DNA from: Prorocentrum cordatum
Lineage: Eukaryota > Sar > Dinophyceae > Prorocentrales > Prorocentraceae
Assembly: GCA_963575745.1 (NCBI GenBank)
Contig: CAUYUJ010003891.1
Location: 1,028,869-1,092,868, forward strand
Direction: 5' to 3'
Length of the DNA stretch: 64,000 bases
Part shown: positions 1-11,215 of the stretch, piece by piece
Position numbering within the stretch: the first letter of the stretch is position 1
Layout: every line of letters starts with the position of its first letter
The notes under the pieces: model-generated
What the model was told of the DNA's origin: nothing
The model's input: the letters and a program-made list of their open reading frames with translations, nothing else
Databases searched by the model: none
Program-made: the position numbers and the translations under genes

Positions 1-1188
1 CAGCGCCCCCGGGCCAACGCGACCCTGGCACTCATGCTCCTGCTCATCAGGGAGCCCCGACCCATCCTCGAGGCCACCCTGGGCATCTGCTCACGATATA
101 ATGATGTGCGCCTGCCCGCGCGCCGTTGCTTTGGAAGGGCACGCAACCTCGGGGACGCAGACTTCCGCCTGCTCCGCAGCCGCCCGGAGACCTTCATCGA
201 AGCATGACCCAGGCTCGTCACCGTCGCTCACCGCCACCCCGACATCGGAGAGGCCTCCGCGAGTGATATCCCCCTGAAGCACACCCCCCAGGCCCTCGGC
301 ATCCCGGCTACCCCGGCGGACCTCTCCTTCCTGCAAGCCCATCGCCGCGTGGCGTGCGCCCGTTCCCGAGCCCTTCTCGGGCCCGCAGCGGGTCTCTTGC
401 CAGAAGACCATCAGTCCGCCACCCCGTAATACATTGGAGGAGGAGCGTCTGGAGCCAGAAAAGCTCTCTTCGCGGCCCTCCCGACGGGCGCGCTGCCAGG
501 CGTCGCACCGCCCCCGCCCCTCCTCTGCGACGGGGGCAATCGCTTCCAACCCGCCGCGCAGGCCCCCCGTATTTTCTGCGATCAACGCGGGCAGGGCCCA
601 TGCAACCACCAGAGAGAAACTGGGGGCACGAGGGTGGACCCCACGATCAGGAAACAATACCTGCGAGGCCGCTGAAGTGCTACCGGAGGGAAGTGGATTG
701 CCGATGGCATTGCAATTTCGTTCGGAGGAGCAGCCTCTCGGCCAAAGGACTCCCCGCGCCAGCGGATGACAAGATGGCGGCTCATCTGGGGGGCCTCGAC
801 AACGCCGGCCCACTGTCATGCGCTGCCCTCCCGACCCGGCGCCAAGTGCACCAGTGCAGACGCCCCTCTGGCGGCTCTGCTCCTGGCGCCGGAAATCCCC
901 CACGACCCCGCCCACGCCCGCACTGGCATTCCCATCCTCCGCGCTATCGACGATAGGTTTGGCGGACACTTCGACTGCGGCCAGTAGAAGCGCCATCCCG
1001 ATCACTGCTCCAACGACGCCCCCCCCCCCCCCCAAGGCAATGGCCACGCGGAGAAGCCCCGCTGGGTACTTGCATCAGGCCCCGAAAAGCAAACCTTGGC
1101 CGATCCCGCACATGGCCCCCCCGGCCTTCCACGCCCGTTCCCAGCCGTTCGCCAGCGCGCAATGGAACGCTACCTCGTTCTGCTCTGA
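1..1188 (+). pseudogene. stop-interrupted coding-like frame, unknown
   Basis: Frame 1 can be read from the window edge to about 1188 with four internal stops (TGA 205, TAA 427, TGA 673, TAG 985) and a final TGA at 1186. The segments between stops have a mixed, protein-like composition, for example leucine-rich text at 28-100 and a Trp/Arg/Gly segment at 690-800. No domain is recognised. GC-rich DNA opens all frames easily, so this may be chance. The sign in favour is that one frame continues with substitutions to stop rather than indels. It could be the decayed 3' part of a gene that begins left of the window. Confidence 0.25.
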
Positions 1189-1514
1189 TTGCCTCGCGCA
1201 CAAGTGGGATGCCAGCCCCAGTCAGGTCAGAGCCATACTCGAACGGGACGGGCGCCTCGCATTTCCCCCGACGACAGCTCCCAGAAGGGACAAGAAGCTG
1301 GCCCAGGCAGCCCCAGCGCCCGCCCCCCTGGCGCACCCCCCAACAGCTTCGCCCTCCAGCCAGAGGCGATCGCCAGCAGCCATCAACCACCGCACCCGAG
1401 AGTGGAAGCGACGCGTTAAGGCCCCCCCCCGGATGCAACGCCCCGGCACGTTCCGCAGCTCCCAGCCGCCCTGCCTGCCCCCCCGCCTCCGCTCGGCCAT
1501 GCGCAAGAGTGGCC

Positions 1515-1667
1515 CTGGATAAGAGTGACCTTTGGTGCGCGGCTTTTGGGGGGCCGCGGGGGGGCCGAACCTGGACGCGCAAGCAGCTGCTGCTGCCTCG
1601 TTTTCAGCCATCTGGGGACCCACCTGCGCCCGCACCAGAGGTCACTCCGGCGAAAGGTCACTCTTAC
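1515..1667 (-). mobile_element. introner-like inverted-repeat element
   Basis: The arms TAAGAGTGACC (1520-1530) and GGTCACTCTTA (1656-1666) are perfect inverted repeats. The inner arms also match (TCTGGTGCG against TTTGGTGCG). Read on the minus strand, the unit starts with a textbook donor GTAAGAG (from 1667) and ends TTATCCAG (to 1515), giving a 153-nt candidate intron with splice signals inside or next to the arms. Introners with inverted ends are known from dinoflagellates. No clear host gene is seen here, so this could equally be a small TA-flanked MITE. Confidence 0.5.
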
Positions 1668-3200
1668 GTCTAGTCGACCCGCCCACGCCCGCAGAACCAC
1701 TGACCAGTGCGCCGGCCCGCCGACGGCCCCCAACAGCCCCGGCAGCCCTCGCCCAGCGCCCGCCGACAGGCCGCCCAGGCGCCGGGCGCACCGGCGCGCC
1801 TCAACAAGCCGCACCTCCCGAACGCTGTCCCCGCGCGGGCGCCAGTCCAGCCCCAGCAGCGGCGATCCTCGACGCTCTCACACACACCCATCGAACCGTC
1901 GCCCCAGCCCGTCGCCTGATCACCAGCGCCCAGACAGCCAGTCTCCCAACGCCCCCGCCGACCAGGCCCGACCGCCCCGCCACAGCTGGAAGGACTGCAG
2001 GTGAGGCGATGGGAATTAAGGCTGCCGACTCCGTCCGCCCCCGCGGACTCGACTCCCGCCAGCCTCCTAGACGACCTCCCCGAGGTCGACCCACCAACCT
2101 GCCCCCCCCTCACGGCAATGGAGATCGCTTCGCTGGAAGCCGTCGGACACGTCGACCCCGAGCCCACAGCCAGGAGGGCCGACAACACCATCGCTCACAT
2201 TATGGTCGCCTACGCCCGCTCCTTGCCCCCCCTGGTCGACGAGCGCCAGAGGAACTGAACGTCCGAGCGCAGGGCTTCCTCCCTCCACAGATCAGGAAAT
2301 GGATTGGGGGCGCCCGGCGACCCAAAGACCTGGCCAGCGCCACCGCGACACCGTTCCCCCCGCAGGGCTCCCCGAGGGCGTCCGATGGGACGGCAGGCAC
2401 GCCTCCCTGGGCGCCGCGACTCCTCCCAGGGCCCCAGCGGGCCCGACGAATGGGACGCGCACCGTCTGAAGCACGACCCCCAGGCCAGCAGGAGAGGGCG
2501 CGACCCCGCGCGGCACTGCCAGGAGGTATTGCTCGGCTACCTGAGATCGAGAAACATCAAGAACTTTCAAGATCCACAGATTGCCGGCTTCTGGCAGCTG
2601 CCGGTCGAAGGAAGCAGACCTTCTCATCTGCCAGCAGCAGCGCCCCCACTCGCAGCACCCCAGCCCGCCCTCAGGTCAAGGGGGCGGGGGCGGGCAAGGG
2701 GGCGGGCGGGCCCGGCGCCCCCGCTTCGCGGCCCGCCCAGAGACTCGGACCCCCCCCCGCCCCACGAGGCCCACGAGCAGTTCGACTGCAACCGCGCCCC
2801 GCCCGAGTGGAGGCCCAGCGCGTCACCCCACGACAGGAGCGAGGGCGGGCGCGCGCGGCTGATCGAAGCGCCCAGCGACCCCCCAAGGACGGCCCGCAAG
2901 CGGCTCGACGGCACTTCCCCCGACCCGCCCTCAGCGTCGCGCGCTCGCTTCAATTCGGCCAGCCGCGATTGGAACGGCGACCAGGAACGGCGAACCCCGG
3001 ACAGCCCCGCCAAATTTGGCAACGACGGGGCGCGGCCCAGCCCGCGCGACCCACCGCAGCGACCCAAAGACGCGCCTCCAGCACCTAGCCCTGCGCGCGG
3101 GCAGGCGCTGCAGGCCGAGATGTCCGACGGGGGCGCCGCGGGGGGCGACGAAGACGAACCTGCGCGCAAGCCCCCCCGCACCGATGAACAGCGCAGCTAG
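1532..3200 (+). other. overlapping Pro/Arg/Ala-rich open frames, unresolved
   Basis: A 518-codon frame (1532-3088) overlaps a second frame (2001-3200, one stop at 2256) and several shorter ones. All are rich in Pro, Arg, Ala and Gly, as expected from GC-rich DNA. The second frame is more balanced in composition around 2440-2620 and has an acidic end near 3130-3190. I cannot tell which frame, if any, is translated. No domain, signal peptide or membrane segment is seen. Confidence 0.2.
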
Positions 3201-5040
3201 GGGGCTTCCAGGGGGGGTCACGGGAGCGACGCGGCGGAGCGCGTCCTGCCATGGCGCCAGGCTGACCCCCCCGTCGCGCGCCGATCCCCCTCGCAACTAC
3301 TCCCCCCATCATGACGCCGACGACAGGTTGCACCTCGAGCCGCGACAAGACATTCGCTGGAATCCCCGCTGGAACTACACCGCCAATCGGGATGAGACCT
3401 GGCAGGAGTTGGCCAGACGCCTCAAGAAAGAGCGCGGCCCCATGCTGACCACTCGCTGGAACGCCATGCGACCCCAAATTGGGGCAAAGGGCCCTCCAAA
3501 GACCCCAGCAGGCAACCCCCAGACTTCTGCCCAGATTTCGCGGCAGAGCTCTGCCGGAACAAACGCATCTACGTCGATTGGGACGCCTCATGGGAGCTAG
3601 AAATGGAGAAGAGGAGGCTCAGCGCCCAGGGCCCCGAAAGCAAATTGAAGGGCCCCCCCCCGCACTGGAAGGGCAAGCGCCCAGCTGACTCCTCCCGGCC
3701 CAGCAACGACCCCTCGCGCCAACGGTGGTCTGGGACTCGCGGTCGTCACTGGTGGCAGCTCGCCATGGCCCGACGCGCGCCTACTCTTTCCTCTCGCGGA
3801 CCTGTTCTGAATATCCCCGTGCATTCCCCCGCCGTCTCCCGCCCGGGCACTGCGCGCCCCGCCTAGGCCGCGACTCCCCACGCGCGCCTGCTCGGCGCCA
3901 CCCCCCCTCCGGCAGGGCCGCCCATGGCCAACCAGGCCCTCTGCGCCGCCACCCGCCACCCCCTACGCGCCTGGCCGCGGTCGCCACTTGCCGTCGCCCG
4001 CGCCCGCCCGCCCTTCTCCGCACCTTCGATTCGCCTGGCGGCGCCTCCTGCGAGCCCGCTGCCCCTCGCCGCGCTGCCGCGCCCGTTCGGTGCCTTCTCC
4101 GCCCCCCCCCCCCCCCCCTGCACCCGCAAAACTACCCCCCTGCGCGCTCGCGGACCCTCCGAATGCTGCGCTCGCTTCTCTGCCCGCCTGTCCCGCCCCT
4201 CCCGCTGCGGGGCCATGCAATTCGGGCTCACTGTGGCACGGCGTGCCGCCCGCGCCTTGCCCCTCTGGCGGCGGCCGCTGCGCTTGTCCTCCATCGGGCT
4301 GGTCTTGCCGCACGCCGCTGGCCCCCGCGCGCCCCCACCTCTGGCCGCCCCCACGCCGCCGCCCCCCTCGCCCAGGCAGGGGGCCCGCCCCGCCGCTGAA
4401 TCCTCTGCCTCGGCAGGTCGGATCGCCAACTTTCTGCGGGCCCCGGGCAAGCCCCGCCTGCGGCCCCCGCCCCGGCGGCCTGACCCCCCCCGCTTCAGGG
4501 CTGGCCGGCCTTGGCCGACCCCCTGGCCAGGCCCCCGCCCGTTGCTCGCTTTTCACGACGGCCCGCAATCCTCGCGCCGGCCTTGCCAACCGGCCTGCTC
4601 GCTCCCTGACCCGCCCCCCGCAGCCCCACCCTTGGCACCCAAGCCGCCCCTCCCCCCGCGCCGCGAAGATCCGCGGATCCCCTCGCCTCGCGTTGCTCCG
4701 CCTGCCGGGCACTTCCGCCCGTCTCCTGCAGCGATCTTCTCTGGTTGCTCAGTCGCTTTGAAGATCGGCCCGATCACGGCGCTCAGACGCCTCGCAACGC
4801 CGCCCCTCCCCCGCCTCTCCTGGGCCCCCCCCCCCGCCTCCTACCGCCACCTCCGGCGCCGCCCCCCCTCGGCTGCTTCGCGGCCGCCCGCCTGCCGCCC
4901 CGGCACTGCCCTGCCGCCGCCCGACCCCGCTCTGAACGGGCCTGGCCTCTGCCCCCACCCTGCCCGCGCTGGGCGACCCCTCACTGTCGCGCGCAATGCC
5001 GCACAATCAAAATTTGCATGACCTACATGCGCCCCATCCG
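3201..5040. other. C-rich DNA, no convincing gene
   Basis: A coding-like stretch in frame 1 (about 3290-3530, with a Trp-rich RWN motif) may continue the preceding frames after a frame change. From about 3860 to 5000 the plus strand is strongly C-rich with short homopolymers, and the translations are low-complexity Pro/Arg/Ala. It resembles a long polypyrimidine intron or intergenic DNA. Confidence 0.35.
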
Positions 5041-5104
5041 CCAGCGCAGTCACCCTGCCAAGGCGCCGACGCAAAAAAGTGGGCCCGACCACGGGCGCGC
5101 GCGT

Positions 5105-8100
5105 TGGGAGCGCGCGCGTGTGCGTAGATGTGTGCGTGTCTGTGTGTGTTGTGTGTTGTGTGCTGTGTGCTGTGTGGTGTGTTGTGTATTGTGTGTGTGT
5201 GTGAGTGTGTGTGCGTGCGCATGTGCGTGTGCGCGTGCGCGTGCGCGTGCGTGCGCGCGTGCGCGTGCGCGTGCGCGCGCGTGTGCGCGCGTGCGCGTGC
5301 GCGCGCGTGCGTGCGTGCGTGCGTGCGCGTGTGCGCGCGTGCGCGCGTGCGTGCGTGCGCGCGTGCGTGCGTGCGCGCGTGCGCGCGCAAGTGCGTGCGT
5401 GCGTGCGCGCGTGCGTGCGCGCGTGAGCGTGCGCGTGCAAGTGCGCGCGCGTGCAAGTGCGTGCGTGCGTGCGGGCGTGTGGGTGCGTGCGTGTGTGCGT
5501 GTGTGCGTGCGTGCGTTTGCGTGCGTGCGTGCGTGTGTTTGTGCGCGTGCGTGCGCTTCTGCGTGTGTGCGTGTGCGCGCGTGTGTGTGCGTGTGTGTGC
5601 GTGTGTGTGCGTGTGCGCGCGCAGGCGGGCGTGCGTGCGTGCGCGCGTGCGTGCGTGCGCGTGCGTGCGCGTGCGCCGTGCGTGCGTGCGTGCGTGCGTG
5701 CGTTGTGTGCGTGTGTGCGTGTGTGCGTGTGTGCGTGTGTGTGTGCGTGTGTGCGTGCGTGCGTGCGTGTGTGTGCGCGTGGAAGCGTGTGCGTGCGTGC
5801 GTGTGTGCGTGTGTGCGTGTCTGTGTGGCTGTGTCCGTCTGTGTGTGTGCGTGTGTGTGTTCGTGCGTGCGTGCGCGCGCGTGCGCGCGTGCAAACGGGC
5901 GTTCACGTACGTGCGTGCGCGCGCGTGTGTTTGTGTTTGTGCGTGCGCGTGCGTGCGTGCGCCAGTGTGCGCGCGGGTGCGTGCGTGCGTGCGTGGTCTG
6001 CGTGTGTGCGTGCGCGCGTGCGCGCGCGCGTGCGTGCGTGCGCGTGCGTGTGCGCGCGCGCTTGTGCGCGTGGGCGTGTTTGCCCGTCCGTGTGATTGTG
6101 TGTGCGTGTGTGTATGTTCGTTGGTGTTGTGTGTGTTGTGTGTTGTGTGTGTTGTGTGGGCGTGGTGTGCGGTGTGCTATGTGTGATGTAGTGTCGTGTG
6201 TTGCGTGTGCTGTGTGCGTGGGTTGTGTGTTGTGTGTTGTGTGTCGCGCGCTTTGTGTCTTGTGTGTATTGTGTATATGCGTTGTGTGCTGTGTGCGTTA
6301 TGTGCGTATGTTGTGTGTTGTTGTGTAAGATGTGTGTGTTGTGTGTGGTGCCTGTGTGGTGTGGGAGGTGTGTTGTGTGTTGTGTGTTGTGTGGATTGTG
6401 TTTTGTGTGTCGTGTGTTGGGTGCGACGTATGTGTTGTGTGTTATGCGTGTTGTGCGCGCGTTGTGCGTGTGTTGTGTGACGTGGACGTTGTGCGTGGTG
6501 TGCGTTGTGTATGTCGTGTGTGTTGTGTGTTGTGTGTATTGTGTGTGCGGTGCGTGGTGTGTGTGTGTGTGTGTGCGTTGCGTGATTTGTGGTGTGCGTG
6601 TTCTGTGTGCTGCGCGCGTTGTGTGTTGTGTGTTATGTGTGTTGTGTGTTGCGTGTTGTTTGTTGTGTATTGTGTATTGCGCGTTGTTGTGCGTTGTGCG
6701 TGCGTGGTGTGCGCTGCGCGTTGCATTGCGCGTAGCGCGTTGTGCGCTGTGTGTCGCGGGTTGGGAATTGCGTGTTGTATGTTGTGTGGTGAGCGGTGTG
6801 CGTTGTGTGTCGTGTGTTGCGTGGGTGTGTTGCGCGTGGCGTGTTGTGTGTTGCGTGTGATGTGTGATGCGCATTGCGTGTGCGCGGTGTGTTGTGCGTG
6901 GTGTGTTGTGTGCGTGCGTTGGTGTGCGCGCGCGTTGGTCCGTGCGCGGTTGCGTGGGTGCGCGGGTGCGCAGGTGCGTGGGCGCGCGGGCGCGCGAGGG
7001 CATGGGCGCGCGGGCGCGCGGGCACGCGGGCGCGCGGGCGCACGGTCGTGGAGCCGCAGAGGCGCGGGGGCGCGGGGGCGCGGGCGCGCGCGCGCGTGTT
7101 CCCCGAGCAGTCACACCGCCTTGCCGCCGACGCAAAAGTGTGCATGTGTGCGCGCGCGGGCTTGTGCGCGCGCGTGCGCGCGTTCGCCTGCGTGCGTCTG
7201 CGCGCGCGTGTGTTTCGCGCGTGCGTATGCGTGAGGTGTGTGTGTGTGTGTAGTTTGTGTTGAGTGTGTTGTGTGTGGCGTGTGCTGTGCGTTGTGTGTT
7301 TTGTGTTGCGTGTGTTGTGTGATGTGTGTTAAGTGTGTGCGTTGTGTACGTTATGCGGTATGTGTGGTGTGTATGTTGTGCGTTGTGTGTCGTTTGTGTT
7401 GTCTGTGTGCTGCGTGTGCGTATGTTGTGCGTTGTGCGCGTGTTGCGATTGACGCGTGCTGCGTGTTTTGTGTGCCCTCCGTATTGCGTGTGGTGTGCAT
7501 GTGTTGTGTGTTGAGTGCTGTGTGGTTTGCGTGTGTGTTGTGCATTCTATGTGGTGTGTGTGTTGTGCGGTGTGTGCTCTTGCTTGTATGTCGCGTCTGT
7601 TGTAAGCGTTGTGGGTGGCGTGTTTTGTTTATTCATGCGTATTGTTTATTGTGTGTTGCGTGTTCTGTGTGTTGTGTGTTGTTTGTTGTGCGTGTGGTGT
7701 GTTGCGTGGGTTTCTTGTTGTGTGTTGCGCGCTGTGTTGTGCGCTGTGTTGTGTGTAGTGCGTTGTGTATTGTGTGCTGTGTGATGTGCGTTATGCGTTG
7801 TTCAGTGCGTTGCGTATTATGTGTTGTATGTTGTGTGGTGTGCGTTGTGTTGTGTGTTGTGTGCTGTGTGTTGTGTGTTGTGCGTCGTGTGTCATGCGGT
7901 GTGCGCAGCGTGTTGTGTGTTGTGGTATATGTTGTGTTGTGTGTGTGCGTGTTGCATGTCGTGTGTGGTGCGTGGCGCGTGTTGTGTGGCGTGTTGTGTG
8001 TTGTATGCTGTGTGTTGTATTATGTTGGATGTGTGTTGTTTGTTTTGTGTTGTATGTCGTGTGTTGTGCGATATGATGTGTATCGCTGTGCTGTGTGTCC

Positions 8101-8290
8101 TGCGTTATGTGTCGGTGCGTTGGTGCGTTGTGCGTTGGCGCGTTGTGCGCTGGTGCTTTGTGCGTTGTTGCATTGCGTGCTGGTGCGTGGTGCTTTGGTG
8201 CGTTGGTGCGCGGTGTTTGGTGCGTTGTGCGATGGCGTGTTGCGCGTTGCGCGTTGGTGCGTCAGTGCGTTGGCGCGTTGGCGCGCGTCC
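5105..8290 (+). repeat. TG-rich array (TGCG, TGTGTTG and GGGCGCGC segments)
   Basis: Nearly 3.2 kb of alternating purine-pyrimidine repeats. TGCG/TGTG dominates at 5120-6110, TGTGTTG-type heptamers at 6110-6950 and 7260-8090, GGGCGCGC at 6960-7090, and TGGTGCGT at 8105-8280. Long Cys/Val/Arg 'ORFs' (up to 527 codons) on both strands come purely from this repetition and are not genes. Such alternating tracts favour Z-DNA. A non-repetitive island lies at 7100-7145. Confidence 0.95.
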
Positions 8291-8639
8291 GCGCGCGCGT
8301 CCACGCCCCCCCCGTGGCCCACGCCCGTCTCCCATGGCCCCCCCCCCTGGGGTCAGAGCTCAAGGGCCGGCGCCTCCGCGCACGCGCTAGCTCCCTTAGG
8401 CGGCTGCCCAGACAGGAGCCAGCCGTTGTCGCCCACCAAAAAATTAGGGCGGCACGGAGGACGACGAGGAAAGCGATGGAAGTGCACGCGACAGAGGCCG
8501 AGACAGCTCGCTCTCCCAGACTGAAACTGGTTATTGAGACGACGGACCTGCGCCTCTCCCCGAAGCCGCTCCCCTCCTGCCAGGGGAACGCCCCAGCGTA
8601 GCTGGCGCGGTGGCGGACCTCCTGTCGGGGGACCAATCC

Positions 8640-9335
8640 TGAACAAATCTGACTCGCTCAGAGCGACAGCATGTCCTTGAATGCGGCCTTTGCTAAATGC
8701 AATGCATTACGCCTGCTCGCATCATGGTCTCCACACACAGTGAGAACGCACGCCGACTCTGTCACCCACGACGCCGCCAAGTGCACCCCACCATTCATGT
8801 AGAATGGGCCTGCGTGGACGCGACGGAAAGGGCGAAATAACTCCTGCGCGGCGGCGCAGGGTCTCGCAAGGCCTCAATGCCCTCGAGCAGGCTCAGTGCC
8901 CAGCAATGGAAGGGACGCATTTGCGGCGCCAGTATGCACCCTTACCACGACGGCAGAACCAGCGGCATCTGCCCCCCATGGCTCCTGTCCTTCAGGCAGG
9001 AACGCAACGATGCCCCGCAGGCGCAGGGCGGCACACCACCCATGCCAGACGGCACTGATATTCCAAGCATCTGGGAATTTATTCAAGAACACACGCACAT
9101 TCAACGGGCGCTACAGCTCCACGTAGATGCGACTACACTCATAGTCCTTGGCATGAGGGTAGCACGCATGCGCTTCCCAATGCTGCATTCGTTTTGCGAA
9201 GAGCCTCCTACGGAAGTCCACCAACACGTGCAATATTCAGCTGAAAGGGTCGTCCTGGACAGAAGAAACTATCGGATGCTGCTTCACATCCAGATGCCCC
9301 CCAAAAAAATCGACGAACTATCACCCGAGGGGTGA
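8640..9335 (+). CDS. coding-like frame, unknown protein fragment
   Basis: Frame 3 is open from 8877 to 9335 (152 codons). It has balanced composition, several His and Trp residues and a plausible helical segment (about 9080-9200). An upstream frame from about 8670 may belong with it. The frame closes just after a C6A7 run (9297-9309), and a different frame stays open beyond it, so an indel is possible. No domain is recognised. Confidence 0.22.
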
Positions 9336-9360
9336 TCGAATCCCGGCGCAGCTGATCTGA

Positions 9361-9918
9361 ATACGCGGAGGGCAGAGATACCAGCGGCGAGCACTGCGCC
9401 TTACCAGAGGGCTCCACCCCATCGATGAGACGCACGAGATCACGCCATTACAAGGCATTTCCGCGCCTGGCAACTGCGCTAGCTGCGGCAGTCGGCTGCG
9501 TGACTGCTCACCAAGTCCAGCGCCTCGCGCAGAGCTCTGCAATTTCTGCGCGCGGCTCACTGGGAAGACCAAAAGAACCCGCGATAGCTGGACCTCCGCG
9601 ACGCTCTGGCCACCTGAGCTTCTCGGCGCCGTGGATGAGAGACCCATGGGACTCGCGAGCCCGGAGCGGCCAGGACGGCAGCGGCTCACTGAACTGCCCT
9701 ATCGAGACGCGGCCAGCACGACGTCCCTGCGCGACGGGAGAGCTGTTGGCAACAACTCACCAGACAAACTTGCGCGTTTCCTACGACAACACATGGAGAA
9801 CCGACTTGAAGCAGCGGCCAGCAATGATCTTTTCCAAGCAGCACAGGCTGTCGGCCGCACTCCTATAACGCAGCAGCCCGATGGGGCCAGCGAAGAGTTT
9901 GACGCCCCGTTGCACTGA
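9361..9918 (+). CDS. Cys-cluster (zinc-ribbon-like) reading frame, unknown
   Basis: Frame 1 is open from just after TGA 9358 to TGA 9916 (185 codons) with no obvious start, so it is probably an exon or an indel-separated part of the preceding frame. Five cysteines at 9475-9549 are spaced C-x2-C-x6-C-x10-C-x2-C, which could bind zinc. The C-terminal part is more acidic with a helical stretch (about 9790-9850). The family is not recognised. The pattern could be chance, but composition is clearly better than in the other frames. Confidence 0.35.
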   Translation: MRGGQRYQRRALRLTRGLHPIDETHEITPLQGISAPGNCASCGSRLRDCSPSPAPRAELCNFCARLTGKTKRTRDSWTSATLWPPELLGAVDERPMGLASPERPGRQRLTELPYRDAASTTSLRDGRAVGNNSPDKLARFLRQHMENRLEAAASNDLFQAAQAVGRTPITQQPDGASEEFDAPLH

Positions 9919-10080
9919 GTTCACTGCGTCCGATAACCCACGGCAAACAGGCAGCAGGAGGTGGAACGCGAGTGAAGTAAGTACTTAGGCGCACCGGATC
10001 CAGCTATAATTCGCACCCATCGGCAGATACGCACAACACTCCGCGCGAACGGAACTCCCAGACATGTTGAGTCTCAGCGT

Positions 10081-10968
10081 GAGTGGCCACGCCGCGGACG
10101 CTGATGACCAAGAGACCCATCTCGTGGAGGTCAGGACGACAGCGAAGAGGATGAAGGCATCAGCGAGTCATCGTCGGTCACCTCCCCTTAACTGCCCACC
10201 AGCCCCGACCCGTCCACGACAGAAGACGCTGGAACGGCACGCGCCGACGGAGCACGTCTCTCTCGCGCCATCCGGGACGCCATCCAGGTCCCCGCCCACC
10301 AGTTCCATACGTCACGGGCTCATAGCTGCGCGGGCAGCGGCAAGACCTGGCAGACTGCAGCTTCCCAGAAAACGCAAGCAATCAGCGCGAACATTTGATG
10401 GATATCACAATGAGAGCCACCTCTCTACCGTCAAGTGCCGAGTACAGCAAGTGGACGTCCGTGCGTCGCGCTCACACGAAGACGGGCAAGAAGTCCCCTG
10501 ATCCGCTTTCCAGCGAAACCAAATCCCGGACCCATCGAGGTCATGGGCGTAATTTTGCAACAACGCGAGCGACTCAACGCAATCTTTCGTGGACTAGGAC
10601 AAGAAGCCACAGCGGTCGAGGGTGTGCTGCTTGACGCCGACGCGTCACTGGGCGGAGCCGTGGGACGGCGCCCACATGCACAGCATCCCCCCTCCCATGG
10701 GAACCACGACAAGTTGTCAAGGTCAGAGCGACACTACACATACCCATAATTCATCCACGATGGAGAGCAGGATAATCCTAGAGTGGGCCACGCTCAGGTA
10801 AGCCCACAAGGAGGGTGGAGCACAGACGAGACATCGCCGCTGGCATCCTCTCGGCCGGAGACCGATCTGCAGACTACACCGTTGCGCAATCAGCAGACGC
10901 CCTGGACAGGCAGGCGCTGCGCGAGCCTTCCCCGACCGCTGCCGCGCGGCCATGCCTCGTCGCGCTGA
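10081..10968 (+). pseudogene. stop-interrupted coding-like frame with acidic/Ser segment
   Basis: Frame 1 continues from the Cys-cluster frame through TGAs at 10102 and 10105 and stops at 10189 and 10396. It reads an acidic Ser-rich stretch (10135-10188), a segment ending at 10396, and then 10435-10749. Around 10800-10990 frame 3 looks more protein-like. This could be one decayed or indel-damaged gene. No domain is recognised. Confidence 0.2.
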
Positions 10969-11019
10969 CTACGCTCGACACCATTCGAACCCATGAAGCC
11001 GATCACGGATGGGAACCTC

Positions 11020-11215
11020 CTCCTCCTCCTCTCTCCTCCTCCCCCTCCTCCTCCTCTCCCTCCTCCTCCTCCTCCTCCTCCTCCTCCTCCTCCTCCTCCT
11101 CCTCCTCCTCCTCCCCCTCCTCCTCCTCCTCCTCCCTCCTCCTCCTTACCCCCCCCCCCCACCCCACTCCCCCTCCTCCTCCTGCGGCCCTTCGGGCCCG
11201 CCCGCTCTCCTTGAA
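11020..11215 (+). repeat. (TCC)n microsatellite
   Basis: TCC trinucleotides at about 11025-11145, followed by a C-rich stretch. The poly-Pro, poly-Ser and poly-Leu readings are repeat artefacts. It interrupts coding-like DNA on both sides. Confidence 0.95.

Noticed and set aside
4745-6328. Very long Cys/Val/Arg ORFs (up to 527 codons) across the TG array, both strands
   Set aside because: They arise from stop-free dinucleotide and heptanucleotide repeats, and comparable frames occur in all phases.
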